Source of the DNA: Clostridium lentum
GTDB lineage: Bacteria > Bacillota > Clostridia > Clostridiales > Clostridiaceae
DNA length: 64,000 nt
Assembly: GCF_014287815.1 (NCBI RefSeq)
Contig: NZ_JACOOQ010000010.1
Location: 1 to 64,000, forward strand
Direction: 5' to 3'
This document shows, in pieces, positions 28,530 through 37,516 of this stretch; within the stretch, counting starts at the first letter, position 1, and every line of letters begins with the position of its first letter. The notes beneath the pieces were generated by a model that did not search any database, was not told the DNA's origin, and saw only the letters and a list, made by a program, of their open reading frames with translations. The position numbers and the translations under genes are program-made.

Positions 28530-29147
28530 CTAATTTGTTGATGGATATACATTAACCTTGTCTAAACCTATATCATATAATTTTGAAACTGCTAGCTGTA
28601 TTTCGTATTTAACTTTACTACTTGTGGCACCTTCAGCAGTGATGATAACACCTGTTACCGCTGGATTATATGTCTTAGTTATAAATGGATTACTACTGCT
28701 ACCATTGGAACTCATTACCACTGTATCTCCCTGACTCTCCTGTTCTGTTGTTCTTGTACCACCATTTCCATCATCTTCTACTGTTTTTGAAATCTGATTA
28801 GAACTATCTACTGCTGGCACTTTAACTTCACCACTTTCAAAACGAATCATAACAGATACCTTACCTACACCTTCAATCTTGCTTAAAATCTCCTCTAGCT
28901 CTTCTTTTTGTGCCTGCTCATAACTTAAACTTACATTACTTTCAGTACTTAAAGCTGCATCTACTTCTGATGCTCCATTAGTATTACTACCATCATTGCC
29001 ATTATTGTTATTTGAAAAGTTCACCTTATTGAAACTAGTCAAAACTAACCATATAAACAAAACAACTAGCAAAAATATTAATGCATTAATAAAGCCTTTA
29101 TTTTTGCTTAAAGATTTCAAGTTATCGCTTAATTTTTTATTATCCAT
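28530..29147 (-). CDS. spoIIIAG: Stage III sporulation protein AG
   Basis: A 205-residue protein with one membrane segment (residues 20-36), a Asn/Gly/Ser-rich linker and the ring-building domain, in which VSVMIRFESGE and the later VTGVIITAEGA are conserved. SpoIIIAG forms a large ring that spans the intermembrane space between mother cell and forespore. Confidence 0.94.
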   Translation of the reverse strand: MDNKKLSDNLKSLSKNKGFINALIFLLVVLFIWLVLTSFNKVNFSNNNNGNDGSNTNGASEVDAALSTESNVSLSYEQAQKEELEEILSKIEGVGKVSVMIRFESGEVKVPAVDSSNQISKTVEDDGNGGTRTTEQESQGDTVVMSSNGSSSNPFITKTYNPAVTGVIITAEGATSSKVKYEIQLAVSKLYDIGLDKVNVYPSTN

Positions 29148-29163
29148 CCAATCACCTACCTAA

Positions 29164-29742
29164 TTAACTCACAGTATAAATTTCTATTTTATCCTCTGAA
29201 ATACCAAGCATATTTGAAACATAACTTAATATTTTTTGTTCATCATCACTGTACGCCTGGCTATTAGTCTTATTGTCATTAGATATTTCAACCTTTTCTA
29301 TCTTTTCTACCTCCTGAATTTTATTGGTGGAAATACTAATTTTAGCATGACTTATGTCATAACTAAAATTGTTTAAATCTATATTGCAATCTATATCGCA
29401 TACAAACTTATAATCTGGAAATTTCTCTGCTAACTCAGTGGCAGAATTTTTATTTAAATTTTCTATAAAAACATCTTCCACTTCATTTGATGCTGCAACA
29501 TCGGAGCTTGTTTCAGTATCTGTGCTTAAAATACCCTCATATTCTTTAATAGTAGATACAATCTTATCTTCGCCTTCCGTAAAAAAATCTATTATGGGGT
29601 TTAACATTACTACTATTAAAATCAAACCTAAAACAAATTTAATATACTTTTTCATTGAATTGTTTGGAGATATTAATTCAATTGCAGAAAATAAAATTAT
29701 TATAGTTACTAATGTTTCAATAAAGCTTTTAATATATTCCAT
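29164..29742 (-). CDS. spoIIIAF: Stage III sporulation protein AF
   Basis: A 192-residue protein with two N-terminal membrane segments (residues 7-23 and 33-50) and a C-terminal ring-building-like domain, matching SpoIIIAF of the channel complex. It is 16 bases upstream of spoIIIAG in the operon. Confidence 0.92.
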   Translation of the reverse strand: MEYIKSFIETLVTIIILFSAIELISPNNSMKKYIKFVLGLILIVVMLNPIIDFFTEGEDKIVSTIKEYEGILSTDTETSSDVAASNEVEDVFIENLNKNSATELAEKFPDYKFVCDIDCNIDLNNFSYDISHAKISISTNKIQEVEKIEKVEISNDNKTNSQAYSDDEQKILSYVSNMLGISEDKIEIYTVS

Positions 29743-29744
29743 AG

Positions 29745-30935
29745 CTATCCCCCAATTACAAATTTACCTGCTGAAACCATCATGGCAATTAATACAAAAA
29801 ACATTAAACTTACACATAGTACGCTGGATAATATTAAAACTAAAGAATCCCCAGCGGAAAAAACTGCTTTTGTAATTCGCTTATCTGCTATAGGTTCTAA
29901 TAATGATGACGAAATTTTCAAAATTATTGATGATAAAAATATCTTTATGATTGGATATATTATTATAAGTATTAATACAATAAGCCCCACTGATCCTATA
30001 GCATTTTTTATTATTAAGGAGTATCCAGCTACAGAAGTAATTGCATCAGAAAAAGTTTTACCTACAATAGGTATGAAATTATCAATTGTGAATTTAGCTG
30101 TTTTAAGTGTTACGGCATCAATAGTTGATGCTGTAATTCCTCTCACAGTCAAAAGTCCTATATAAACTGTCAAAATCAATCCTTGAATCCATAATACTGC
30201 ACTTTTCACCAAGCTGCATAAGTTAGAGATTTTAGGCTCCGTTGAAATGTTATTAGTGAATTGTAAAACAAATGTAATCAATATTAACGGTAAAATTATA
30301 TTTAAATATATCTTAGGTATAATTATTGTTGTTCCTAAGACTATAGGATCCATTGTTGCTGATTCTGTAAAACCTCCTGCCACACCTAACATAACTACCA
30401 ATATAGGAAGTAATTTAGACATAAAACCGCTTATTTCCGTTATTATATCTTTAGCCAAGTCTAAGGAAATTATAAAAGTTCTTGTAAGAACAATTATCAT
30501 TAATGCATAACAGGCATAAAATGCAATTTCCGATATGCTATCCGATGAAAAAGCACTTTGAAGGTTTTTAATAAGAGAGCATATTATTCCAATTACTACA
30601 ATAGTTATGCACATAGATAATACTGTTTTTACTTCCTTAAATAATAGGCTAATAACAGCATCACAGATTTTACTAAAGCTTAAATTGCCCTTTCCTGTAG
30701 TTATATAATTTTTTATATAAGATACTGGGTCCAAATCATTAATTAATTCAAAATCACTCTTCATAGTGCTTATATAATCATATAGTCCCTCCAAATCACC
30801 ATTTATTTCATCATTAGATATTACATTATAATTATTATCTTCGGCATAAGCTAATTGACTGTTATAAGAAAAAAAGAACAACCCTATCAATAATAAAATA
30901 ATTGATGAATATTTTAAGCATTTATTCATTTTCAT
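29745..30935 (-). CDS. spoIIIAE: Stage III sporulation protein AE
   Basis: A 396-residue polytopic protein with a signal segment (residues 10-30) and about eight membrane spans. It matches SpoIIIAE, a membrane core component of the SpoIIIA-SpoIIQ channel. ATG follows AGGTGATT; two bases separate it from spoIIIAF. Confidence 0.94.
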   Translation of the reverse strand: MKMNKCLKYSSIILLLIGLFFFSYNSQLAYAEDNNYNVISNDEINGDLEGLYDYISTMKSDFELINDLDPVSYIKNYITTGKGNLSFSKICDAVISLLFKEVKTVLSMCITIVVIGIICSLIKNLQSAFSSDSISEIAFYACYALMIIVLTRTFIISLDLAKDIITEISGFMSKLLPILVVMLGVAGGFTESATMDPIVLGTTIIIPKIYLNIILPLILITFVLQFTNNISTEPKISNLCSLVKSAVLWIQGLILTVYIGLLTVRGITASTIDAVTLKTAKFTIDNFIPIVGKTFSDAITSVAGYSLIIKNAIGSVGLIVLILIIIYPIIKIFLSSIILKISSSLLEPIADKRITKAVFSAGDSLVLILSSVLCVSLMFFVLIAMMVSAGKFVIGG

Positions 30936-30943
30936 TAAATCAC

Positions 30944-31327
30944 CTATAATATCTGAAGAATTGAATCAAGTACCGCCATCAATATTGGTATAGCTAATAC
31001 TAAAATCATTATTTTAGCTGAAAACTCAACCTTAGAAGCTAAACTTCCAGCCCCTGCATCTTTACATATTTCACTACAAAATGAAGCAAGATATGCAATT
31101 GCTAGTATTTTCAAAATAATTTCTATATAAACGATATCTATATTTGCTTTCGCTGCAATTGAATTTATAAAGGATACAATTTGTCCTAGTTGTGTGATCA
31201 TATATAGCAAAATTATTATACTGGCTGCTAAAATAATCAATACAGCAATATCTGATTTCTTTTCTTTCACAAATATATATAAAAATAATGCTATTAAAGC
31301 TATAGATATTATTCTAATTATCTCCAT
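30944..31327 (-). CDS. spoIIIAD: Stage III sporulation protein AD
   Basis: A 127-residue hydrophobic protein with three or four membrane spans and the conserved IYIEIILKILAIAYLASFCSEICKDAG region of SpoIIIAD. It is a small membrane subunit of the channel and related in fold to SpoIIIAC. Confidence 0.94.
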   Translation of the reverse strand: MEIIRIISIALIALFLYIFVKEKKSDIAVLIILAASIIILLYMITQLGQIVSFINSIAAKANIDIVYIEIILKILAIAYLASFCSEICKDAGAGSLASKVEFSAKIMILVLAIPILMAVLDSILQIL

Positions 31328-31336
31328 TTATCTCAC

Positions 31337-31537
31337 CTACATCGTAAACATTGCTCTTACTGTATCAAATAATGTGGATACCATTCCTATTATGGTAATT
31401 AAAATAATCACTATACCTGCCAAATTAGCCAGTACAGCAATATCATTTTTACCATTAGCCTTTAATAGCTGCTCAATTACTATAAGCAATATGCCCATTG
31501 CACCAATTTTAAATAATACGCCTACATCAAATACCAT
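31337..31537 (-). CDS. spoIIIAC: Stage III sporulation protein AC
   Basis: A 66-residue two-span membrane protein (FKIGAMGILLIVIEQLLKANGK, then a second hydrophobic helix) identical in layout to SpoIIIAC. It lies between spoIIIAB and spoIIIAD with short gaps. Confidence 0.94.
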   Translation of the reverse strand: MVFDVGVLFKIGAMGILLIVIEQLLKANGKNDIAVLANLAGIVIILITIIGMVSTLFDTVRAMFTM

Positions 31538-31551
31538 TTAACTTCCCCCTT

Positions 31552-32070
31552 TTATATGAAAAATATTACTATTAATGCTCCTGCGCATACCCCTAAAGTC
31601 CTATACATCTTTATATTAACTTTGGCTTCCTTTAAAGCTTCTTGATAATTAAGTTTTACTTGTTCTGAAGTCAGTTTAAATATTTTCTCTTGTCCAAATA
31701 CCCCTGTTTCACCTAGTGTTCTAAAGAAATCTGATACTATCCCATAATCTTCTTTTTTAAAACTTAAATCATTTTCATACTTACCATAAATATTATTAAA
31801 AATATCAAAAACGCTATTTGCTTTTCCTTCCTCTAAAGTAGATGCAATTTCCTTAAACATTGAAGATAATTCACCAGTTATTTTTTTACTTACATCATAC
31901 AAAGCCTCAATCAGTGGAGTGTTATTATAAATTACGTCGTTATTCATAAGTATTATTGCTTTTTGAAATTCTTTGAGGTTAATACTTCTCTTCTTGTAAC
32001 TTTCCCCAATAATAAATCCAATATATGAGCATATTAAAAAGATACATATTAAAACTAAATATCTAAACAC
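31552..32070 (-). CDS. spoIIIAB: Stage III sporulation protein AB
   Basis: A 172-residue protein with an N-terminal membrane helix, a helical core resembling type II/IV secretion inner-membrane (GspF-like) proteins, and a C-terminal hydrophobic segment. Conserved ALYDVS and RTLGETGVFGQEKIF segments fit SpoIIIAB. It overlaps the end of spoIIIAA by 16 bases. Confidence 0.93.
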   Translation of the reverse strand: MFRYLVLICIFLICSYIGFIIGESYKKRSINLKEFQKAIILMNNDVIYNNTPLIEALYDVSKKITGELSSMFKEIASTLEEGKANSVFDIFNNIYGKYENDLSFKKEDYGIVSDFFRTLGETGVFGQEKIFKLTSEQVKLNYQEALKEAKVNIKMYRTLGVCAGALIVIFFI

Positions 32071-32981
32071 TTAATTTGCCCTCCTTCTTGTATCTTATAG
32101 ACTTTTTCTAAGGTTCCAGGCCCATTTTTAGAACTTAAAACAACAATCCTTTCAAGTATATTATCATTAATAAGCTCTTTTAAACTTTTCCTACGACTAA
32201 CATCATCCAAATCAATACCATGCACTGTCAATATCATATTTACTCCAGAGTTAAAGGCCATGCTTAAAGCCTCTACCTCATTCATGGTACCTATTTCATC
32301 ACAGATAATTACTTCTGGTGATAAGCTCCTTATAGCCATTATTATTCCATTTGTTTTTAAGCAATTATCTAAAACATCACTTCTAATACCTACATTCATT
32401 TGAGGAATTCCATTATAGCAACCTGCTATCTCACTTCGTTCATCGATAATTGCTACTTTTTTACCTTTGAGATTTATTCGCGAAAATCCATTTGATATAT
32501 TTTTTGCTATATCTCTTAAAATTGTAGTTTTGCCACATTTGGGCGGCGATACAATAAGTGTATTATATACTTTATTAAAGTTAGATATATAAGGCATTAT
32601 CTTATTAGATGATCCAATTATCTCCTTACATATTCTAATATTAATAGATGATATATTTCTTAAAATCTTAACTCGTCCGTTTTCCATTACACATTGTCCA
32701 GCTAAACCAATTCTATGTCCACCTCTAAAAGTAATGTATCCTTGCTTCATTTCCTCTTCAAAGGCATATAAGGAGTAACTAGATATCTTAGTTATGATAT
32801 ATTTAAGTTCATCTTTTGAAACTATATAATCAAGTACCAATTCCTCATTGGTGATATTTATGATTACTGGCTTATTAACTTTTATCCTTATTTCTTGAAT
32901 TTTCTTAGTGTCAACTTTGCCTTCTATTATTTCTATGATTTTTTTCGGTAAAACCTGTAATACCTCGATGCAATTGTCCAC
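32055..32981 (-). CDS. spoIIIAA: Stage III sporulation protein AA (ATPase)
   Basis: A 308-residue secretion-type ATPase thought to power the channel in the mother cell. Walker A PPKCGKTT and Walker B-like VIICDEIG are present, preceded by ITFRGGHRIGLAG. It begins with GTG behind GGAAGGAAG. First gene of the spoIIIA operon; in other endospore formers it is sigma-E dependent. I could not fix a sigma-E promoter by eye. Confidence 0.95.
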   Translation of the reverse strand: MDNCIEVLQVLPKKIIEIIEGKVDTKKIQEIRIKVNKPVIINITNEELVLDYIVSKDELKYIITKISSYSLYAFEEEMKQGYITFRGGHRIGLAGQCVMENGRVKILRNISSINIRICKEIIGSSNKIMPYISNFNKVYNTLIVSPPKCGKTTILRDIAKNISNGFSRINLKGKKVAIIDERSEIAGCYNGIPQMNVGIRSDVLDNCLKTNGIIMAIRSLSPEVIICDEIGTMNEVEALSMAFNSGVNMILTVHGIDLDDVSRRKSLKELINDNILERIVVLSSKNGPGTLEKVYKIQEGGQIKCLDI

Positions 32982-33081
32982 TCACTTCACTTCCTTCCAT
33001 CACTAAACTTAGTCATGTAATTACTATTTCACATATTAAATTAATATTCATTTCAATATATATTTATGTAAATTATTCCGT

Positions 33082-33118
33082 AAAAAAAGAAGCGATAAAT
33101 TTTAATTATCACTTCTTC
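33082..33118 (-). terminator. Terminator of the zinc-ribbon protein gene
   Basis: On the minus strand AAGAAGTGATAATT pairs with AATTTATCGCTTCTT (one interruption) and is followed by T residues, just after the stop at 33131. Confidence 0.7.
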
Positions 33119-33130
33119 TTGTATATTTTT

Positions 33131-33493
33131 CTATTTTGCATTTTTATTGCAGAAAGGACACGGAATTGAAGAGTTGTTTTCTATTGCTTTTCTTTCAACA
33201 AATAACGGCTTACCACAGTTATGACAGTGTATTTCTTCATATTCATCTTCTAGATTTTCTAAATCATCAAATGAAACTTCCTCAAATAACTCTTCTCTCA
33301 TATCTGTTAAATCATCACCTATGTATTCCATATTTTCTTCAATAGCTTCCTGCTTTACTATTATTTCCTCAACTTTTAATGCCATATCATTTACGACACC
33401 ACTTATTGCAGATAAAATATTTTTATATTTTTCATCATCTATGTCATTAATAACTTGTCTTAAATCATTAATTTCATCAAAAATTTTCTTCAT
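33131..33493 (-). CDS. CD1247-like protein with C-terminal zinc ribbon
   Basis: A 120-residue protein: an N-terminal helical region (about 1-75, acidic at 70-88) and a C-terminal zinc ribbon with two cysteine pairs, CHNCG and CPFC, 22 residues apart. It resembles the clostridial CD1247-type family found beside spoIIIA and efp. No function is known; the ribbon could bind nucleic acid or protein. The start follows AGGATG. Confidence 0.75.
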   Translation of the reverse strand: MKKIFDEINDLRQVINDIDDEKYKNILSAISGVVNDMALKVEEIIVKQEAIEENMEYIGDDLTDMREELFEEVSFDDLENLEDEYEEIHCHNCGKPLFVERKAIENNSSIPCPFCNKNAK

Positions 33494-33596
33494 TTTTACA
33501 CATCCTTCTGAAAAATAATTACATTAATAATTATACCCGTATTTCCTAGTTAAAAACAATTTACTAAAAAATTAAAATAATATGAAATATTAAAAT

Positions 33597-33626
33597 AAAA
33601 AGCTAAGTTATATAACTTAGCTTTTT
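33597..33626. terminator. Terminator of efp
   Basis: AAAAAGCTAAGTTA and its exact complement form a perfect hairpin with T runs on both sides, just past the efp stop at 33631. Confidence 0.85.
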
Positions 33627-33630
33627 ATAA

Positions 33631-34188
33631 CTAAACTCTTTCCATATATTCGCCAGTTCTAGTATCTACTCTTATAGTATCTCCTTCATTTACGAACATT
33701 GGAACGTTAACTTGTGCTCCAGTTTCTAATGTTGCTGGCTTCATAGCATTTGTAGCTGTATTACCCTTAACACTTGGATCACATTGTGTAATTAATAATT
33801 CAACAAAATTTGGTGCTTCAACTGAGAATGCTTCACCTTTGTAGAATTTAATAATTGCAAACATGTTTTCTTTTAAGAATTTTATAGCTTCTTCAACTTT
33901 TTCATAGTTTAAAGGAATTTGTTCAAATGTTTCTTGATCCATGAAATAATATAATTCCCCATCAGAATATAAGTATTGCATTTCTTTTCTTTCTATTACT
34001 GCTTCTTGAAGTTTAGCTGTTGGGTTGAAAGTTGTATCTGTAACACCTCCAGATATAACATTTCTTAACTTAGTTCTAACAAATGCAGCTCCTTTTCCTG
34101 GTTTAACATGTAAGAAATCGATAACTGTGAAAACTTGTCCTTCATGCTCAAAAGTAGTACCTTTTCTTAAATCACCTGCTGATATCAT
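33631..34188 (-). CDS. efp: Elongation factor P
   Basis: A 185-residue translation factor that relieves ribosome stalling at polyproline. The three-domain layout is intact; the modification loop reads [10 protein letters not shown] with Lys near residue 32. The start at 34188 ([10 protein letters not shown]) follows TTGGAGGG; the upstream ATG at 34218 lies before the ribosome binding site. It separates the sporulation block from the pseudopilus operon. Confidence 0.97.
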   Translation of the reverse strand: MISAGDLRKGTTFEHEGQVFTVIDFLHVKPGKGAAFVRTKLRNVISGGVTDTTFNPTAKLQEAVIERKEMQYLYSDGELYYFMDQETFEQIPLNYEKVEEAIKFLKENMFAIIKFYKGEAFSVEAPNFVELLITQCDPSVKGNTATNAMKPATLETGAQVNVPMFVNEGDTIRVDTRTGEYMERV

Positions 34189-34345
34189 ATATTTCCCTCC
34201 AAAATAACTTGAATTCATAGTTATTATGACCTTTAAAATAAATTAATAGTCATAACGTTTTTCGTTGTTTTATGATACAACAAAAACATTCTATCAAAAT
34301 TACTAAAGAAATGCAATTATTTCGGTAATAAGAGTAAAAAAAACT

Positions 34346-34729
34346 CTATTTTCTCCTATTTAAATACAATTTAACTGCAAAATAGCCTTTATTACCATCA
34401 ATATTATATTCATTTATTGTATATTTTTCCATATTGTTTAATTTATTTAATGAATTTAAAATTTCTTCTTTATTGCCATCTAATATAATCTTCACTTTCC
34501 AGCTATCACCGCTATCATTTATATCACTTATAATACCATTCTCCAAAGCTTTTAATTCATCATTAATAGTTGAAAATTTAACGTCTTCATTTTTTGTTTC
34601 AGATATGTTAGTTAATTGAGTCGTTTCCTTATTAGCTGTTAAAGTATTCTGTAGGAAAAATATAAGTTGGATTATAGTAAAAATAACTGTTATCACCATT
34701 AAAATTAATTCTTTTATTTCTTTTTTCAT
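34346..34729 (-). CDS. Small membrane protein, PilO-like position
   Basis: A 127-residue protein with one N-terminal membrane segment (residues 8-26), a short coiled region, and an alpha/beta domain (SWKVKIILDGNKEEILNSLNKL) like the ferredoxin-type domain of PilO/GspM. It is last in the pseudopilus operon, where PilM-N-O alignment proteins are expected. The assignment rests on topology and position, not on clear sequence identity. A small hairpin with an eight-T run follows its stop. Confidence 0.55.
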   Translation of the reverse strand: MKKEIKELILMVITVIFTIIQLIFFLQNTLTANKETTQLTNISETKNEDVKFSTINDELKALENGIISDINDSGDSWKVKIILDGNKEEILNSLNKLNNMEKYTINEYNIDGNKGYFAVKLYLNRRK

Positions 34730-34731
34730 TT

Positions 34732-35133
34732 TTAATCATCCTTAACAATATTGGCTTTATAAATTGAATTTTCTTGCGTAATTTTAATTATTCCGTATCC
34801 TTTATTTTCAACCTCACATAATATATCCTTATTAAGTACACTCACTATGCCTTTATTCTCTTTAACCTCTATTGAATCAATACCTAGAGATGCTACCTCA
34901 AGCCATTTTGATATATCCTCTATTAATTTTTCATTTTCATTATAATATGTTATATTAACAATCTTCTCATCATTAGTTTCCTTTAAAACATTTCTAAAAT
35001 TTACCGGTAACATATAAAAGTTTAATATTACTAACATCCAAATAGCTTTCTTATTATTTTTTTTATTCTTACTTATCTTTTCATCTACATAGCGAGGTGG
35101 TAAAAAACCTTTATATTTTATAAATTTTTTCAC
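34732..35133 (-). CDS. Small membrane protein, PilN-like position
   Basis: A 133-residue protein with the start KYKGFLPPRYVDEK, one membrane span (residues 30-45) and an extracytoplasmic alpha/beta domain. A short basic cytoplasmic head with a proline pair followed by a single span is typical of PilN/GspL-C. It overlaps the upstream gene by 23 bases and precedes the PilO-like gene by two bases. Confidence 0.55.
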   Translation of the reverse strand: MKKFIKYKGFLPPRYVDEKISKNKKNNKKAIWMLVILNFYMLPVNFRNVLKETNDEKIVNITYYNENEKLIEDISKWLEVASLGIDSIEVKENKGIVSVLNKDILCEVENKGYGIIKITQENSIYKANIVKDD

Positions 35134-35755
35134 TAATATTCCTCCCTATAGATTTAATACTTATTTTATAACTCTTCTTAATGTCATCCACAAGAAAATC
35201 TTCTAATTCTTTATCAAGAATAATTTCTATATCTTTAGCAAATTTCAGTATTTCATTATTCAAAACATTTTTATCATTTGTTAATATATTTGAATAAGTA
35301 ATGCACCCTTTTTCAGAAATAATTGCGTAAATATTTTTATGTATCTTTGTAATCACCAAAACTTTTGATTTTCTATACAAAGCAATCTTCAAAATATTTC
35401 TTATGTAGAATTGTATTGGTATAACCTTAACAATTGTTTTATCATTAGCAATCTTGTTTATATATTTTCCTTCATTTAATGAATATAAATATAAGATCTT
35501 TTTTCTTTTATTATAATAATAGTCTGTTAGAATATTTTCATTATTAACTTCATTATTCATCATAATATTATCTAAAAATACTGTTACATTATTATCTTCC
35601 AATTTGTACTGAGAAATAAACATTTCATTTTCAGCTATAATTATCTTTAGGTTTTTATAAATTTCATTAATATTATTAAAAAATTCATCTATAGTATACT
35701 TTTTACCTTCATATAAAAAATACTGCTTAAATAAAATTAATTTTTTACTAATCAT
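35111..35755 (-). CDS. Unknown protein of the pseudopilus operon, PilM-like position
   Basis: A 214-residue soluble protein without membrane segment, rich in Ile, Lys and Asn. It occupies the slot where actin-like PilM (or cytoplasmic GspL) is found upstream of PilN, but at 214 residues it is much shorter than PilM (about 350) and I see no phosphate-binding motif. Role is inferred from gene order only. Confidence 0.5.
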   Translation of the reverse strand: MISKKLILFKQYFLYEGKKYTIDEFFNNINEIYKNLKIIIAENEMFISQYKLEDNNVTVFLDNIMMNNEVNNENILTDYYYNKRKKILYLYSLNEGKYINKIANDKTIVKVIPIQFYIRNILKIALYRKSKVLVITKIHKNIYAIISEKGCITYSNILTNDKNVLNNEILKFAKDIEIILDKELEDFLVDDIKKSYKISIKSIGRNISEKIYKI

Positions 35756-35765
35756 TATTTTGCTC

Positions 35766-36197
35766 CTAATACATTAAATTATATGCTTTATAATAATCAG
35801 GAATAATTATTATCTCCTCTTCTAAGTTAATAGCTTTTAATTTTTTATATAGTTTATTTTTATTTTCACTTTTAATAAGAAATATCTTCCCTTTAGTAAT
35901 ATTAAAGCTAAAATCATCATTAGTATACCTATATTCCAATTCTTTAATTAATTCATCATTTTTTATTTTATCCTTTAATTCTTGATTTTTATTAATTTCT
36001 TCTTTTACAACATCAATAAATTCAAGCTCACTTTCATCCATATATAGCAAATCGTTATTTATTGTATAAAGTGAACTTTTTTCTATATCCCATATAGTTC
36101 CTTTTATATACATATTTAAAATTAAAATACATACTGCTACTATTATCATTGTTTCAACTAGAATAAATCCTTCTTTTTCTGTTTTCTTTATATACAT
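35766..36197 (-). CDS. Prepilin-like protein
   Basis: A 143-residue protein with a prepilin leader: KEGFILVETM, cleavage after Gly, Glu at +5, then a hydrophobic helix (IIVAVCILILNMYI). The remainder is a small charged domain. It overlaps the preceding pilin gene by 10 bases. Probable minor pseudopilin. Confidence 0.75.
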   Translation of the reverse strand: MYIKKTEKEGFILVETMIIVAVCILILNMYIKGTIWDIEKSSLYTINNDLLYMDESELEFIDVVKEEINKNQELKDKIKNDELIKELEYRYTNDDFSFNITKGKIFLIKSENKNKLYKKLKAINLEEEIIIIPDYYKAYNLMY

Positions 36198-36655
36198 CTA
36201 ATCCTACTTTCCCCTAATTCCGTAATTATTTCAAAGTATATTAAAGATTTTTTTGTATACACATTAAATTCTTTAACATTATTTAATATTACATTTTTTC
36301 CGCTACTTATCCCCTTAGAATCATGATTAATAGTTGATACCATAAGCTTATTACTACTAAAAAAAATTTTTCTAATTTTATAATAATCTTTTTCAAAATC
36401 AAGATCATATTTAATGATAATTTGATTATTTTCAGCTTTTATATCGCTTACTTCATAACCATTTATTATATTATCTAAATTTAACATAGCATTATCAAAA
36501 TTATCTTCCAAAATGCTTTCTTTAGAATTGCTACAATAATCATTTATAACCTCACTATTAACCTTTATAATTATCAATAATAAACTCATTGAAATTCCTA
36601 ATGAAATTATTACTTCCAATAAAGTAAAACCTTCATGTCTATTTGTAATACTCAT
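36188..36655 (-). CDS. Prepilin-like protein with canonical N-terminal methylation motif
   Basis: A 155-residue protein starting MSITNRHEGFTLLEVIISLG, an unmistakable type IV prepilin/pseudopilin motif (G-F-T-L-L-E) followed by a hydrophobic helix. ComGF/PilW-like by size and position. Overlaps both flanking genes. Confidence 0.85.
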   Translation of the reverse strand: MSITNRHEGFTLLEVIISLGISMSLLLIIIKVNSEVINDYCSNSKESILEDNFDNAMLNLDNIINGYEVSDIKAENNQIIIKYDLDFEKDYYKIRKIFFSSNKLMVSTINHDSKGISSGKNVILNNVKEFNVYTKKSLIYFEIITELGESRIRCI

Positions 36656-37073
36656 CCATCAACCTATCCTTTACAAAACTTCGTTTACTTTCTACAGTAT
36701 TTCCATAACAGACTTCTCTTAAACAGATATTAATTTTAATTCTGTCCTTATCAATATTATCAATAAGAATTACAATATCATCTCCTTTCTGAATCATTTC
36801 TAATCCTTCTGTTGTTAAGCATTTTAAAATATTATCCTTTGATAAAGAAATTACATTACTATTTGCTAAATTTTTTATTTCTTCAATACTTAAGTTATAT
36901 TTAAGCTCCTCTTCTACTGCATAGGTAATTCTAGTAAATTCATCTTCCTTATTTTTTATCTCATGCCATTTATCTTTGCTTACAATAACTTGACAAATAC
37001 CTAAAATCAATATAATAATCATTGCACTAGATAACATATTTTCAATTATAAGGCTTCCTTTTTTTCTTATCAT
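36639..37073 (-). CDS. Prepilin-like protein
   Basis: A 144-residue protein with a short basic leader IRKKG followed by SLIIENM and a hydrophobic helix (AMIIILILGICQVIV). The Glu at +5 after the glycine is kept, though Ser replaces Phe at +1. It resembles ComGE/PilV-type minor pseudopilins. Confidence 0.7.
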   Translation of the reverse strand: MIRKKGSLIIENMLSSAMIIILILGICQVIVSKDKWHEIKNKEDEFTRITYAVEEELKYNLSIEEIKNLANSNVISLSKDNILKCLTTEGLEMIQKGDDIVILIDNIDKDRIKINICLREVCYGNTVESKRSFVKDRLMDEYYK

Positions 37074-37075
37074 AG

Positions 37076-37516
37076 TTATTCTCCATAATATACATTTATA
37101 GTATCAACACCAACAGATATGGTTATTTTATAAAAATTATTATAGCTATCACATATATAAATACTTCCAGAAGATAAAACTCCTTCATTAGAGCAATTTA
37201 TACTATAGTTAGTAATAAAATTAAAACCTTTAGGTAATTTTAGTTTTTTAGAGAATTTTTTGCTAGGATCTACAAATTCTGCATAACCCTTATTTCTACA
37301 ATTAATTATTACCGATGAGTTATTTTTATTACAATAAAATTTACTATAGCTTAAAAAATCACACATATTACTTACAGCTGTATGTGCCTTTATATTATTA
37401 ATGGTAGCGTCTAAAATCTTCTTACCTCTAAATGACAATGAAAATACAACGATAATTATTGATATACTTATAAGTAATTCTAATAAAGTAAACGCCTTCT
37501 TATAATGAAACTTCAT
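37076..37516 (-). CDS. Prepilin-like protein, ComGD/GspH type
   Basis: A 146-residue protein beginning MKFHYKKAFTLLELLISISI. The processing site has Ala rather than Gly at -1 (KKA-FTLLE), which prepilin peptidases accept. The body has C-terminal beta-strand character like GspH/ComGD. ATG 37516 shares an ATGA overlap with the gspF stop, so translation is coupled; a longer frame from 37564 lies inside gspF. Confidence 0.8.
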   Translation of the reverse strand: MKFHYKKAFTLLELLISISIIIVVFSLSFRGKKILDATINNIKAHTAVSNMCDFLSYSKFYCNKNNSSVIINCRNKGYAEFVDPSKKFSKKLKLPKGFNFITNYSINCSNEGVLSSGSIYICDSYNNFYKITISVGVDTINVYYGE

